Of a DNA stretch of 16,878 nucleotides, positions 7,242 to 13,829 are shown piece after piece. Each line of letters starts with the position of its first letter. The first letter of the stretch is position 1. This stretch comes from DATEBA01 sp035288045 (lineage in GTDB: Bacteria > Actinomycetota > UBA4738 > HRBIN12). A program made the position numbers and the translations under genes. The stretch lies in NCBI GenBank assembly GCA_035288045.1, contig DATEBA010000031.1, forward strand, positions 1 through 16,878. The letters are read 5' to 3'. The notes under the pieces were generated by a model that was given only the letters and a program-made list of their open reading frames with translations, was not told where the DNA came from and did no database searches.

Positions 7242-7883
7242 TCACCCCAGCCCGTCGACGTTGGAAGGCGGCCAGATGATGACGAACGCCTTTCCGACCA
7301 CTCGATCGATCGGGACGAACCCGAGTCCGAACCGGGAGTCGTTGGACGCTCGGCGGTTGTCCCCCATCACGAACAGCTTGCCCGGCGAGACCTCGAACGG
7401 AGAGAAGTCGTCGGTCTTCTGCGTGAGGTAGGGCTCGTCGATCGGTTTCCCGTTGACCAGGACCTCGCCGTTCCTTCCCCGGACGACGTCGCCCGGTAGG
7501 CCGATCACGCGCTTGATGAAGTCCTCGTGATCCGGCGGCGTGAAGCCGAGGCCCTGGGTCAGCCAGTTGAGGAACCCGCCGACGACGCCCCGGTCGGGCT
7601 CCCGGCCGGGATGGGGGTCCTCGAAGACGACTACGTCGCCGCGCTCGGGGTCGTGGAGGTAGTAGGGGATCTTGTTCACCAGGACCCGGTCACCCGGCAC
7701 CAGCGTCGGCTGCATAGACCCGGACGGGATGAAGAACGCCTGGAAGAGGAACGTCTTGATGACCAGCGCCAGCGCGAGCGCGGTGAGGATCAGCCCCGGC
7801 AGCTCGCCCAGGAACCCGAGGAACCCGCCCTTCTTCTTCTCGGGCGCGGCGGTCCGCGGTTCGTCGGTCTTGAGCTCGGCCAT
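7242..7883 (-). CDS. lepB: Signal peptidase I
   Basis: A 213-residue type I signal peptidase (S26) that removes signal peptides from exported preproteins at the outer face of the membrane. A charged cytoplasmic tail is followed by one transmembrane helix (about 29-51). Then come the catalytic Ser box IPSGSMQPTL (Ser56), the catalytic Lys in DFIKRVIGLPGD (Lys124) and the box VMGDNRRASNDSR (172-184). A 30-residue insertion between boxes (PHPGREPDRGVVGGF and following) is common in actinobacterial enzymes. ATG 7883 lies 9 bases after the molybdate-transporter stop. TAACCT overlaps that stop and could be a -10 for an internal leaderless transcript. It is distinct from the second S26 protease in the window, sodX. 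Confidence 0.95.
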   Translation of the reverse strand: MAELKTDEPRTAAPEKKKGGFLGFLGELPGLILTALALALVIKTFLFQAFFIPSGSMQPTLVPGDRVLVNKIPYYLHDPERGDVVVFEDPHPGREPDRGVVGGFLNWLTQGLGFTPPDHEDFIKRVIGLPGDVVRGRNGEVLVNGKPIDEPYLTQKTDDFSPFEVSPGKLFVMGDNRRASNDSRFGLGFVPIDRVVGKAFVIIWPPSNVDGLG

Positions 7884-7892
7884 CGCACCAGG

Positions 7893-9050
7893 TTACCCGC
7901 GCGGCGCGCGCGAGAGCAGCCGCCGCCCGTGGTCGGCGAGGAGAGCGAGCCCGGCCGTGACGGCGAGGTTGCCGGTCGCTGCGCCGATCGCCCCGGAGAC
8001 GACGGCTATCGCGAGCGGGGTGCCACGGAGGTCGTGCGCGAGCCACGCGTGACGCACGCCCGCGTAGGCGAGGAACGCGGCGAGCGCCCAGATCGGCAGC
8101 AGTCCGAGCATCTCCGGGACCTGCTCCGCGAAGAACAGGCCGAGAACGAGGAAGACGCCGCCGATCAGGAGGTTCATCCCGGCCGTCTTGGCACCGAGCT
8201 TCACGTGCGCGGTGAGCCCCCCGGCGCCGTGGCACATCGGCATGCCGCCGAGAAGTCCCGAGACCACGTTGGCCGTGCCGTCGGTCAGGCAGATCCGAGA
8301 GGGCGAGACCCGCCGTGCACGTTCGCCGAAGTACTCGTGCGAGAGGTCGTTCACCGCCACGACCGCGTTGCCAAACGTGAGGGGGAACTGGGGGACGACG
8401 AGGAGAAGGATGGCGGTTCCGAAGGCCGAGGCTGGCGGCACCGCGAACGACGGCAACCGGAGCGCGGGAGCCGAGAGGTCTGGTTGGGCCACCAGCGCGG
8501 TAGCGCCGATCCCTATGGCGAGCACGGCAAGCGCAGCCCAGTAGCGTCCGCCTCGCGCCGCCCACAAGACGCCAAGGAAGGTCGCGGCGGCGAGCGCTGC
8601 CAGCCACGCGGAGTCCCGAACTCCGGTGAACACCTCCGGCGGATCCAGCACGAGCTTCGCGGCCGCGACGCCCAGCAAGACCCCGACGCCGAGCTGAAGG
8701 GAGCGGATCACAGGTTTGGTGAAGGCACTTGCCACGATGTCGGCGGTTCTTCCGATAGAAATCAGCATCAATGCCGCGCCGAGCTCGATCCCGGCCGCAT
8801 ACACGACGTCGGGCGAGAGGCGCTGCGAGACCGCGATGGCCGTGAGTGCCTTGAGCGGCTGCACGGGGAACGGCACGCGGAAAGCGACGCCGGCGGCCAG
8901 GTAGAGCAGTCCTCCGAAGAAGAACACCGAGCCCGCGTCGAGGCCGTTCACGAGCACGAGCGCCGCGGCGAGTGGCACGAACACGCCGAGGTCGGCGACT
9001 GCGCCGGCCGCCTCTCCCAGCCCGACGCGGAAGGGCGCACGCTCGTCCAT
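7893..9050 (-). CDS. MOT1-type molybdate transporter
   Basis: A 385-residue polytopic protein with about ten hydrophobic helices, related to SulP transporters but lacking a STAS domain. Signature blocks of the MOT1 molybdate/sulfate group are visible: GAVADLGVFVPLAAALV near residue 16, PFPVQPLKALTAIAVS at 60-75, VPQFPLTFGNAVVAVNDLS, and GGMPMCHGAGGLTAHVKLGA. MOT1 proteins take up molybdate with high affinity, and some carry sulfate. The choice here is by family resemblance. The start ATG 9050 has no Shine-Dalgarno sequence; TAGCGT at 9064-9059 lies 8 bases upstream and may drive a leaderless mRNA. It sits 20 bases after the delta-60-repeat gene and 9 before lepB. No molybdenum-cofactor genes are in the window. 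Confidence 0.85.
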   Translation of the reverse strand: MDERAPFRVGLGEAAGAVADLGVFVPLAAALVLVNGLDAGSVFFFGGLLYLAAGVAFRVPFPVQPLKALTAIAVSQRLSPDVVYAAGIELGAALMLISIGRTADIVASAFTKPVIRSLQLGVGVLLGVAAAKLVLDPPEVFTGVRDSAWLAALAAATFLGVLWAARGGRYWAALAVLAIGIGATALVAQPDLSAPALRLPSFAVPPASAFGTAILLLVVPQFPLTFGNAVVAVNDLSHEYFGERARRVSPSRICLTDGTANVVSGLLGGMPMCHGAGGLTAHVKLGAKTAGMNLLIGGVFLVLGLFFAEQVPEMLGLLPIWALAAFLAYAGVRHAWLAHDLRGTPLAIAVVSGAIGAATGNLAVTAGLALLADHGRRLLSRAPRG

Positions 9051-9058
9051 GATGAGCG

Positions 9059-9064
9059 ACGCTA
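9059..9064 (-). promoter_or_regulatory. Candidate -10 for the MOT1 gene
   Basis: TAGCGT on the minus strand ends 8 bases before the ATG at 9050. The same hexamer stands before the delta-60 gene. No -35 was found. Confidence 0.35.
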
Positions 9065-9070
9065 GCAGGC

Positions 9071-10354
9071 TCAGGCGAGGTACCGGGCCGCGCCGAAGTC
9101 GTCGTCTAGCGGTACGCGTGCGTACCCGGCGACGACGATGCGCCCGTGCGCGTCGATGGCGACGGCCGCCCCGTGGTCGTTCCCGGTGCCGAAATGCGTC
9201 GTCACCCTGCCGTCCTCCCCGAACTTCGAGTCGAGGAAGCCATGGTCGGTGAGCCGCGCGACCGCGAAGTCCTCGTCGGCGCCGTTCCATGCCCAGCCGG
9301 CGACGACGATCTTCCCGTTCGGTTGCGAGGCAACATCGAGGGCCTGTTCGGTCTCCCGCCCGAACGAGAATGTTCGGAGGCCGTCCCCTCCCCCGAATCG
9401 GGTGTCCGGCGACCCGTCCTTGCGGAGCCTCGCGACGGCGAAGTCGTCGTCGGTTGGGGAGGCAGCGGCGAACCCAGCGGCCACGATCTTCCCGCCGCCC
9501 TGCCTGGCCAGCGCCTGCAGCCCGTCCGTCCCCGCGCTGAAGCGGACGATCCGGACGCCGTCGCCGGAGAACGATGTGTCGAGGACTCCGTTGGGCTTCA
9601 GCCGCGCCAAGGCGAAGTCGCCTCCGCCGACCGAGGTGGTCCCGCCGACGACGATCCGCCCATCGGGCCGGACGAGTGCGGCGGCGGCGGCGTCGGCGGC
9701 CGAGAGGTCGATCCTCCGCAGGCCGTCGCCGGCGAACGATGTGTCGAGCCCACCGGTGGCCCGGAACCTGGCGACGAGCATGTGACTGCCGCTCGAGCCG
9801 GCGACGACGATCCGGCCGTCTGGCTGGATCGCCACGGCCGTGAGCGCGTCGTCCGCGTTCGGCGCGACGTCGAGCAAGCGGACGCCGTCGCCCGAGAAGC
9901 CTGCGTCGGGTGTCCCTCCGCTCTTGTAGCGAAGGACCGCGATCATGTCGTCGCTCCCGTCGAAGGCGGACCCCACGACTACGATCTTGCCGTCTTCTTG
10001 GAGCGCGACCGCTTGCGCGCGGTCGAACCCTCCGCGGAGGTCGTCGGTTCGCCGACCGTCGCCGGCGAACGACCGGTCCAGTGTTCCCCCTGGCCTGTAC
10101 CTGGCGATCGCGACGTCTACCGTTGCGAGATCAGCCTGCCCGACGAGCACGATGCGGCCGTCCGACTGAATGACCATGTCGAACGCGCGGTCGGGATCGG
10201 TCGCGCCGAAGTCGGTGGTTACCGTGCCGTTGTCGCCGAAGGTCTTGTCCGGGTCGCCGGGGGCGGCGCTCGCCGGCGCGGAGGTCGAGGCTAGGAGGAG
10301 AGCGGCGGCGACGCCTCCGAGCCGTGCGCGGCGGGTCCCCTTCGCGCTGCGCAT
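9071..10354 (-). CDS. Secreted delta-60 repeat beta-propeller protein
   Basis: A 427-residue exported protein. An N-terminal signal peptide (Arg-rich start, GGVAAALLLASTS core) ends in a likely signal peptidase I site after PASA. The rest is seven tandem repeats of about 50-60 residues, each with a DGKIVVAG-like strand followed by an AR-x-x-x-G-LD-x-F-GDG segment. The seven cores are DGRIVLVGQ, DGKIVVVGS, DGRIVVAGS, DGRIVVGGT, GGKIVAAGF, NGKIVVAGW and HGRIVVAGY. This is the delta-60 repeat (DUF5122) family, probably a seven-bladed propeller closed by TFGDNG at the start and ARYLA at the end. No catalytic motif is evident, and binding to a surface ligand is a guess. It has its own promoter in the 45-base gap after the YchF-like gene. 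Confidence 0.9.
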   Translation of the reverse strand: MRSAKGTRRARLGGVAAALLLASTSAPASAAPGDPDKTFGDNGTVTTDFGATDPDRAFDMVIQSDGRIVLVGQADLATVDVAIARYRPGGTLDRSFAGDGRRTDDLRGGFDRAQAVALQEDGKIVVVGSAFDGSDDMIAVLRYKSGGTPDAGFSGDGVRLLDVAPNADDALTAVAIQPDGRIVVAGSSGSHMLVARFRATGGLDTSFAGDGLRRIDLSAADAAAAALVRPDGRIVVGGTTSVGGGDFALARLKPNGVLDTSFSGDGVRIVRFSAGTDGLQALARQGGGKIVAAGFAAASPTDDDFAVARLRKDGSPDTRFGGGDGLRTFSFGRETEQALDVASQPNGKIVVAGWAWNGADEDFAVARLTDHGFLDSKFGEDGRVTTHFGTGNDHGAAVAIDAHGRIVVAGYARVPLDDDFGAARYLA

Positions 10355-10363
10355 CCTGGCCGC

Positions 10364-10393
10364 ACGCTACGCGCGCCTGCGGAGCAAGGTCAA
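10364..10393 (-). promoter_or_regulatory. Promoter of the delta-60 repeat gene
   Basis: On the minus strand, TTGACC (10393-10388), an 18-base spacer and TAGCGT (10369-10364) make a good sigma-70-type promoter. The predicted start near 10357 is only about three bases before the ATG at 10354, so the mRNA would be nearly leaderless. Confidence 0.6.
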
Positions 10394-10399
10394 GCAGAC

Positions 10400-11374
10400 T
10401 CAGACGGCGAAGCGGACGTGGAGGACGTCGCCCTCTTGCACCCGGTAGTCCTTGCCCTCGATGCGGAGCAAGCCCTTGTGCTTGGCCGTGTTCCATCCAC
10501 CGCACTCCACGAGGTCGTCGTAGCGGACGACCTCGGCTCGTATGAATCCGTGCTCGAAGTCGGTGTGGATCGCTCCGGCCGCCTCGGGCGCGGCGGCCCC
10601 ACGGCGGACCTCCCAGGCTCGTGTCTCGTCCTCGCCGGTCGTGAGGAATGTGATGAGGTCGAGCGCCCGATAGCATGCGGCGATCACCTTTTCGAGGCCC
10701 GGCTCGGCAACGCCGAACTCCTCGAGAAGCGCGCGGGCCTCTTCCTCCGGCATGTCCAACGTCTCGGCCTCGATCGCCGCGTACACTCCCGTCGCATCGC
10801 CGAGCTCCGCGGGGACATCGGCCCCCTCCTCGAGGTTCGCGACCACGACCAGGGGCTTCAGCGTCAGCGGAGCGAGCGCGCGTAGGTGCCCCCCGTCCTC
10901 GGGTGCCAGACCGGCCTCGCGCAGCGCCTTCTCCGCCGACAGCGCCCCCTGTGCCCTGCGCAGGGCGGCGGCCTCGTCGGTCTCCTTGCCACGCCCGCGC
11001 TTCTCCGCCTTCGCGAGCGCGGATCCGACGACCTCGAGATCGGCGAGCAGCAGATCCGCGCGAACCGTGGCGAGCTCGGCCTTCGGTCTCGCGTCGGGGC
11101 CGAAGCAGCGGATCACTGCGCAGAGCGCGTCGACCTCGCGGAGCGCCGCGACACCTTGGGCGCTGCCGGTCGCCCCCGGAGCGTCGACGAACCGGATCTG
11201 CGCCGGCACGACCTTCTGTGAGCGCTCGATCTCGGCCAGGACCCCGAGCCGCGGGTCCGGCACCGGCACGACCGCCTGGTTCGCCCGGCCTCCGGTTGCC
11301 CCGTGCCGAGTGAGGGCGGTGAACAGCGTCGACTTGCCGGAGAAGGGCACCCCGACCAGGCCGATATCGCGCAT
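10400..11374 (-). CDS. YchF-like GTPase/ATPase, shortened G3 region
   Basis: A 324-residue protein of the OBG/YchF group of translation-associated P-loop NTPases. Visible: P-loop GVPFSGKST (8-16), a G3-like DAPG (64-67), NLEE (180-183) in the position of the YchF NxxE motif that favours ATP over GTP, and a C-terminal TGS-type domain (about 240-324) with LITFLTTGEDETRAWEVRRG, IHTDFEHGFIRAEVVRYDDL and EGKDYRVQEGDV, which is strongly YchF-like. Usual YchF is about 363 residues with GxPNVGKST and D-x-AGLVKGA-x-GEGLG. Here the G1 Asn-Val is Phe-Ser and the switch II/G3 segment is much shorter (DAPGATGSAQ). It may be a divergent paralogue rather than the housekeeping YchF. ATG 11374 lies 8 bases after TAGACT (11388-11383). 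Confidence 0.88.
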   Translation of the reverse strand: MRDIGLVGVPFSGKSTLFTALTRHGATGGRANQAVVPVPDPRLGVLAEIERSQKVVPAQIRFVDAPGATGSAQGVAALREVDALCAVIRCFGPDARPKAELATVRADLLLADLEVVGSALAKAEKRGRGKETDEAAALRRAQGALSAEKALREAGLAPEDGGHLRALAPLTLKPLVVVANLEEGADVPAELGDATGVYAAIEAETLDMPEEEARALLEEFGVAEPGLEKVIAACYRALDLITFLTTGEDETRAWEVRRGAAAPEAAGAIHTDFEHGFIRAEVVRYDDLVECGGWNTAKHKGLLRIEGKDYRVQEGDVLHVRFAV

Positions 11375-11382
11375 CGGCGGCC

Positions 11383-11388
11383 AGTCTA
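11383..11388 (-). promoter_or_regulatory. Candidate -10 for the YchF-like gene
   Basis: TAGACT on the minus strand ends 8 bases before the ATG at 11374, with no Shine-Dalgarno sequence between, which suggests a leaderless transcript. No -35 is evident. Confidence 0.35.
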
Positions 11389-11460
11389 GGCGGGCCGATT
11401 CGCTGGCGCGGAGCCGGAGGGATATCGTGGTAGGGGATAGGGAGCGGGGAGGAGGAGTTC

Positions 11461-11754
11461 ATGGCTACCTACGTCAGCCTGGTGGGATGGACCGATCAGG
11501 GCATCAAGAACTTCCGCGAGACGGTGAGCCGCGCCGAGGCGGCCAAGGGAGCGGCCGCGAAGTTGGGGGGATCTATCAAGGACATCTACTGGACCGTCGG
11601 CCAGTACGACATCGTCGTCGTGGCCGATTTCCCCGACGACGAGACCGCGACCGCTTTCTTGCTGCAGCTCGGCTCGCTCGGGAACGTGCGCACGAGCACC
11701 ATGCGGGCCTACTCGGCGGAGGAGATGGCGAGGATAGTCGCGAAGACCGGCTGA
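11461..11754 (+). CDS. GYD-domain protein
   Basis: A 97-residue single-domain protein of the GYD family, a small ferredoxin-like-fold group of unknown function. It has the family pattern YVSLVGWTDQGIKNF at the start, then the G-x-x-D motif in VGQYDIVVVADFPD that gives the name, then VRTSTMRAYSAEEM. There is no signal peptide or membrane segment, so it is cytoplasmic. The start is clear: ATG 11461 follows GGGGAGGAGGAG. It diverges from the YchF-like gene and ends at a strong terminator hairpin shared with sodN. Confidence 0.88.
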   Translation: MATYVSLVGWTDQGIKNFRETVSRAEAAKGAAAKLGGSIKDIYWTVGQYDIVVVADFPDDETATAFLLQLGSLGNVRTSTMRAYSAEEMARIVAKTG

Positions 11755-11766
11755 GCCGGGAGGTTG

Positions 11767-11801
11767 CGCCGGCGGGGCCGGGCGAACCGGCCCCGCCGGC
11801 G
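11767..11801. terminator. Strong bidirectional terminator hairpin
   Basis: A perfect 15-bp G/C-rich inverted repeat (CGCCGGCGGGGCCGG, loop GCGAA, then its complement) lies between the convergent GYD and sodN genes. It has no U-run on either side, as is usual in high-GC actinobacteria. It probably ends both transcripts. Confidence 0.7.
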
Positions 11802-11819
11802 TTCAGCCTAGCTACGAGC

Positions 11820-12239
11820 TTAGGCGGCCTTGGTCTCCCAGAAGATCTTGCCGATCTCGTCGATCGCCTCGAGGAGCTTCTGGCCCTGCGCCGGGTCCTG
11901 CGCCTTCTTCGCGGCTCCCGCTTCCTTGGTCGCCTTCCAGAAGAGCTCGTGGAGCTGCGGGAACTTCTCCAAGTGCTCGGGTTTGAAGTAGTCCGTCCAG
12001 AGCACCCAGAGGTGCTCCTTCACCATGTCAGCGCGCTTCTCCTTGATCTGGAGGCAGCGGGCCCGATAGTCCTCCGCGGTCTCCCCCGCCGACTTGAACT
12101 TGTCGGGATCCTGGTACCGGTCCTGGATCGCCTTGACCGACTCGGCCTCGATGCGTGCCTGCGCCGGGTCGTAGACCCCGCAGGGCAGATCGCAGTGGGC
12201 GTGGACGGCGCGGCGCGGTCTGAGCGATGCTTGCAGCAT
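11820..12239 (-). CDS. sodN: Nickel superoxide dismutase precursor
   Basis: A 139-residue precursor of NiSOD, which dismutates superoxide to oxygen and hydrogen peroxide. The nickel hook HCDLPCGVYDP starts at residue 15, so the 14-residue propeptide (MLQASLRPRRAVHA) must be removed to expose His1, Cys2 and Cys6 (precursor H15, C16, C20), which bind nickel. Tyr23 corresponds to the conserved Tyr9. The remainder (KAIQDRYQDPDKFKSAGET and a C-terminal DEIGKIFWETK) forms the four-helix bundle. The mature length of 125 is slightly above the usual 117. The ATG 12239 follows GAGGAGGGGGAAG. It diverges from sodX, which makes its processing protease; start codons are only 22 bases apart, so its promoter must lie within sodX. 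Confidence 0.97.
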   Translation of the reverse strand: MLQASLRPRRAVHAHCDLPCGVYDPAQARIEAESVKAIQDRYQDPDKFKSAGETAEDYRARCLQIKEKRADMVKEHLWVLWTDYFKPEHLEKFPQLHELFWKATKEAGAAKKAQDPAQGQKLLEAIDEIGKIFWETKAA

Positions 12240-12268
12240 CTTCCCCCTCCTCGTGCTGCAGATGTCGC
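12224..12268. promoter_or_regulatory. Inverted repeat over the sodN and sodX start codons
   Basis: GCGA-N4-TGCAGCA (12224-12238) is mirrored by TGCTGCA-N4-TCGC (12254-12268), centred near 12246. It covers the sodN ATG and the sodX GTG/ATG starts. A smaller perfect repeat, GATGCT-TGC-AGCATC, spans 12226-12240. Either could be an operator for divergent control, or could partly reflect shared codons (both frames begin Leu-Gln after the start). Confidence 0.35.
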
Positions 12269-12690
12269 AGGAACCGTACCACCGCAGTCGGAAACGGGGC
12301 CAGGCCGCATTGGCGGGCCTGGTGGTCGGGGTGGCCACGGCGGCGAGCTTCGTGCGCTGGAGGCCGGTCCGGGTCGAGGTGCGGGGAGCGAGCATGGCCC
12401 CCACGCTCCAGCCCGGCGACTGGGCCCTGGCGGTGGCTCCCAAGCGCGTGAGGGCGGGAGATGTCGTCGTCCTGGAGCACCCGGAGCGACCGGGGTTCGA
12501 GATGGTCAAACGGGTCATCGCCGTCCCGGGCGAGCGCGGGCTCGGCCGCGACGAGTACTGGTTGGAGGGCGACCATCCGAACCCGGAGCGCTCGACGGAC
12601 AGCAGATCGTTCGGGGCGGTCCGCCGGGACGCGATCAAGGCCAGGGTTCTGCTGGTGTATTGGCCGCCGGAGCGCCGCTGTCTCGTGTAG
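12262..12690 (+). CDS. sodX: NiSOD maturation protease (S26 family)
   Basis: A 142-residue signal-peptidase-like serine protease assigned to cleavage of the NiSOD propeptide, which exposes the nickel-binding N-terminus. An N-terminal hydrophobic segment (AALAGLVVGVATAASF, about 15-30) could anchor it at the membrane. The catalytic Ser is in GASMAPTLQPGD (Ser44) and the Lys in MVKRVIAVPGE (Lys83). The last box reads GDHPNPERSTDSRSFG, with GDH in place of GDN, a feature of this subgroup. It is much shorter than LepB. The start is either ATG 12262 or GTG 12253; neither has a Shine-Dalgarno sequence. Head-to-head pairing with sodN supports the assignment. Confidence 0.92.
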   Translation: MSQEPYHRSRKRGQAALAGLVVGVATAASFVRWRPVRVEVRGASMAPTLQPGDWALAVAPKRVRAGDVVVLEHPERPGFEMVKRVIAVPGERGLGRDEYWLEGDHPNPERSTDSRSFGAVRRDAIKARVLLVYWPPERRCLV

Positions 12691-12702
12691 CCCGATCGTC
12701 TT

Positions 12703-12729
12703 CCGCCCGCGAACCGGTCTGGGCGGTTT
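12703..12729 (+). terminator. Weak terminator after sodX
   Basis: CCGCCC (12703-12708) pairs with GGGCGG (12721-12726) across a 12-base loop and is followed by TTT. It lies between the convergent sodX and MBL-fold genes. It is short, so the call is tentative. Confidence 0.3.
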
Positions 12730-12743
12730 CGGATCCCTGCCGG

Positions 12744-13640
12744 CTACTCGTAGGAGGGCGACTCTGCCCGTCCGACGGCACCCTCCAGGGCGTCCTCCCA
12801 CTCGAACGCGAACGCGATCGGGTCGTCGGAGGAGGTCTTCTGCTCCTCGAACTCCTCGCGCACTGCCTGTGCAAGTGCCTCACCGGACGATCCCTCGTTC
12901 ATGTGACCGTCTATCGAGGCCCCGAGCCAGGCGCAGAAGCGTTCCATCATGTCGTCTGGCTCGAGCCTTCCTGCAGGACCATGACCGGGTAGATAGACCT
13001 CGGCTCGAGCCTCGCGAAGGCGCGCGAGCGCGGCTAGCGAACCCTCGATCGAGCCTTGGGAGATGTTGGGTTCGACGGCGTTGAACCATAGGTCTCCGCA
13101 GAGCGCGACCCCGTCCGGCTCGACCAGAGCCCAGAGGTCCCCGGGCGTGTGGGCGGTGGCCTCCGGGAAGAGGCGAACGACCACTCCGCCGCCCAGGTCT
13201 ATCGCGCCCCGTTCGTCCAGAACCGTGTCGGGGACCACGATGCGGAGGCGTTCGTACTCCTCGCGAGCTCCGGGCAGGTACCGCTCGTATTCCTCGCCGT
13301 AGGGTCCGAGGTCATGCTCAGCCCAGAACGCAAGCCGATCCCGGGTGAACGTCCGGGACCAGACCCTGACGGGTTGGAAATGCATCGCGCCGTGGGCGTG
13401 GTCCCCGTGCATGTGGGAGATCACGACCTCCCGGAGCGGCGGCGTCTCGGGGACGGCGACCCGCAGGGTTCGCGCGTGCCGCAGGTTCGCGGTGTCGAAG
13501 ACCAGGCTCGCGTCGGCGCCGCGGACGATGGCGGCGTTCGACAAGGGAAAGCCCTCCGAGAAGAAGGCCGTGACGTGCGACGACAGCTCTTGCAGACCTC
13601 CATCCGGGTAGTCCCCGAAAGGCCAGGTCGCAGACGACAT
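12744..13640 (-). CDS. MBL-fold metallohydrolase
   Basis: A 298-residue metallo-beta-lactamase-fold hydrolase with a binuclear metal site. The motifs are complete: HMHGDH (76-81), H164 in ATAHTPGD, D183 in CGDLWFN and H220 in LPGHGP. There is no signal peptide. The C-terminal 70 residues are acidic and helical and of unknown role. The family covers glyoxalase II-like, lactonase, persulfide dioxygenase-like and other hydrolases, and the substrate cannot be decided here. It is divergently arranged with the sulfur-relay operon, which makes a thiol-related substrate thinkable but unproven. ATG 13640 has no clear Shine-Dalgarno sequence; TAGAAA at 13652-13647 lies 6 bases upstream and may be a -10. 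Confidence 0.88.
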   Translation of the reverse strand: MSSATWPFGDYPDGGLQELSSHVTAFFSEGFPLSNAAIVRGADASLVFDTANLRHARTLRVAVPETPPLREVVISHMHGDHAHGAMHFQPVRVWSRTFTRDRLAFWAEHDLGPYGEEYERYLPGAREEYERLRIVVPDTVLDERGAIDLGGGVVVRLFPEATAHTPGDLWALVEPDGVALCGDLWFNAVEPNISQGSIEGSLAALARLREARAEVYLPGHGPAGRLEPDDMMERFCAWLGASIDGHMNEGSSGEALAQAVREEFEEQKTSSDDPIAFAFEWEDALEGAVGRAESPSYE

Positions 13641-13683
13641 GGCGGCTTTCTAGCACGGCCGCTGTGCCGGCCGCTGCCGGCCC

Positions 13684-13713
13684 TTGAGCCAAATGGCACT
13701 TCTGAGGTAGACT
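13684..13713 (+). promoter_or_regulatory. Promoter of the leader ORF and tusA/dsrE2 operon
   Basis: TTGAGC (13684-13689), an 18-base spacer and TAGACT (13708-13713) resemble a sigma-70-type promoter, each box matching four of six consensus bases. The predicted transcription start is about 13720, just before the leader-ORF ATG at 13725 and about 160 bases before the tusA ATG. Confidence 0.5.
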
Positions 13714-13724
13714 TTGCACCTGCA

Positions 13725-13829
13725 ATGATCAGGACGCGCTGTCGCGGGCTCGTTGGGGCGATGATCCCCTGCCGATGCTGCTGTACCGGGGTGCCGGGCG
13801 GCGCGCTCCGTGCGTGCTTCCGCCCGTAG
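13725..13829 (+). CDS. Cysteine-rich leader peptide (uORF), 34 aa
   Basis: A short ORF runs from ATG 13725 to TAG 13827-13829 and encodes 34 residues with six cysteines (positions 6, 16, 18, 19, 20 and 31). The core is IPCRCCCTG, that is TGC CGA TGC TGC TGT at 13770-13784. The start lies a few bases after the predicted transcription start with no room for a Shine-Dalgarno sequence, so it would be read as a leaderless or near-leaderless ORF. Polycysteine leaderless short ORFs are known in mycobacteria to act as cysteine-responsive attenuators of sulfur-metabolism operons. Here the ORF is upstream of a TusA-like/DsrE2-like pair and overlaps a hairpin and an anti-Shine-Dalgarno segment. I infer a ribosome-sensing leader rather than a functional protein. 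An internal in-frame ATG at 13761 could also be used. Confidence 0.65.
   Translation: MIRTRCRGLVGAMIPCRCCCTGVPGGALRACFRP

Noticed and set aside
7527..9065. A 512-codon open frame on the plus strand
   Set aside because: It is the antisense shadow of the molybdate transporter and lepB, both of which have clear family motifs.
9071..10294. DNA-level repeats suggestive of a CRISPR or mobile repeat array
   Set aside because: The periodicity comes from the protein repeats of the delta-60 gene; the DNA copies are divergent and have no spacer structure.
7242..12690. lepB and sodX as duplicated signal peptidases
   Set aside because: They share the S26 fold only. Length, last catalytic box and gene context differ, and sodX pairs with sodN.
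10752..12992. A 746-codon open frame on the plus strand
   Set aside because: It lies antisense to the YchF-like and sodN genes and overlaps GYD and sodX in other frames. Its translation is low-complexity Ser/Arg/Ala text typical of GC-rich shadow frames.
13149..13829. A 226-codon plus-strand frame
   Set aside because: Most of it is antisense to the MBL-fold gene. Only its last 34 codons, from the ATG at 13725, lie outside that gene and form the Cys-rich leader ORF, which is reported separately.
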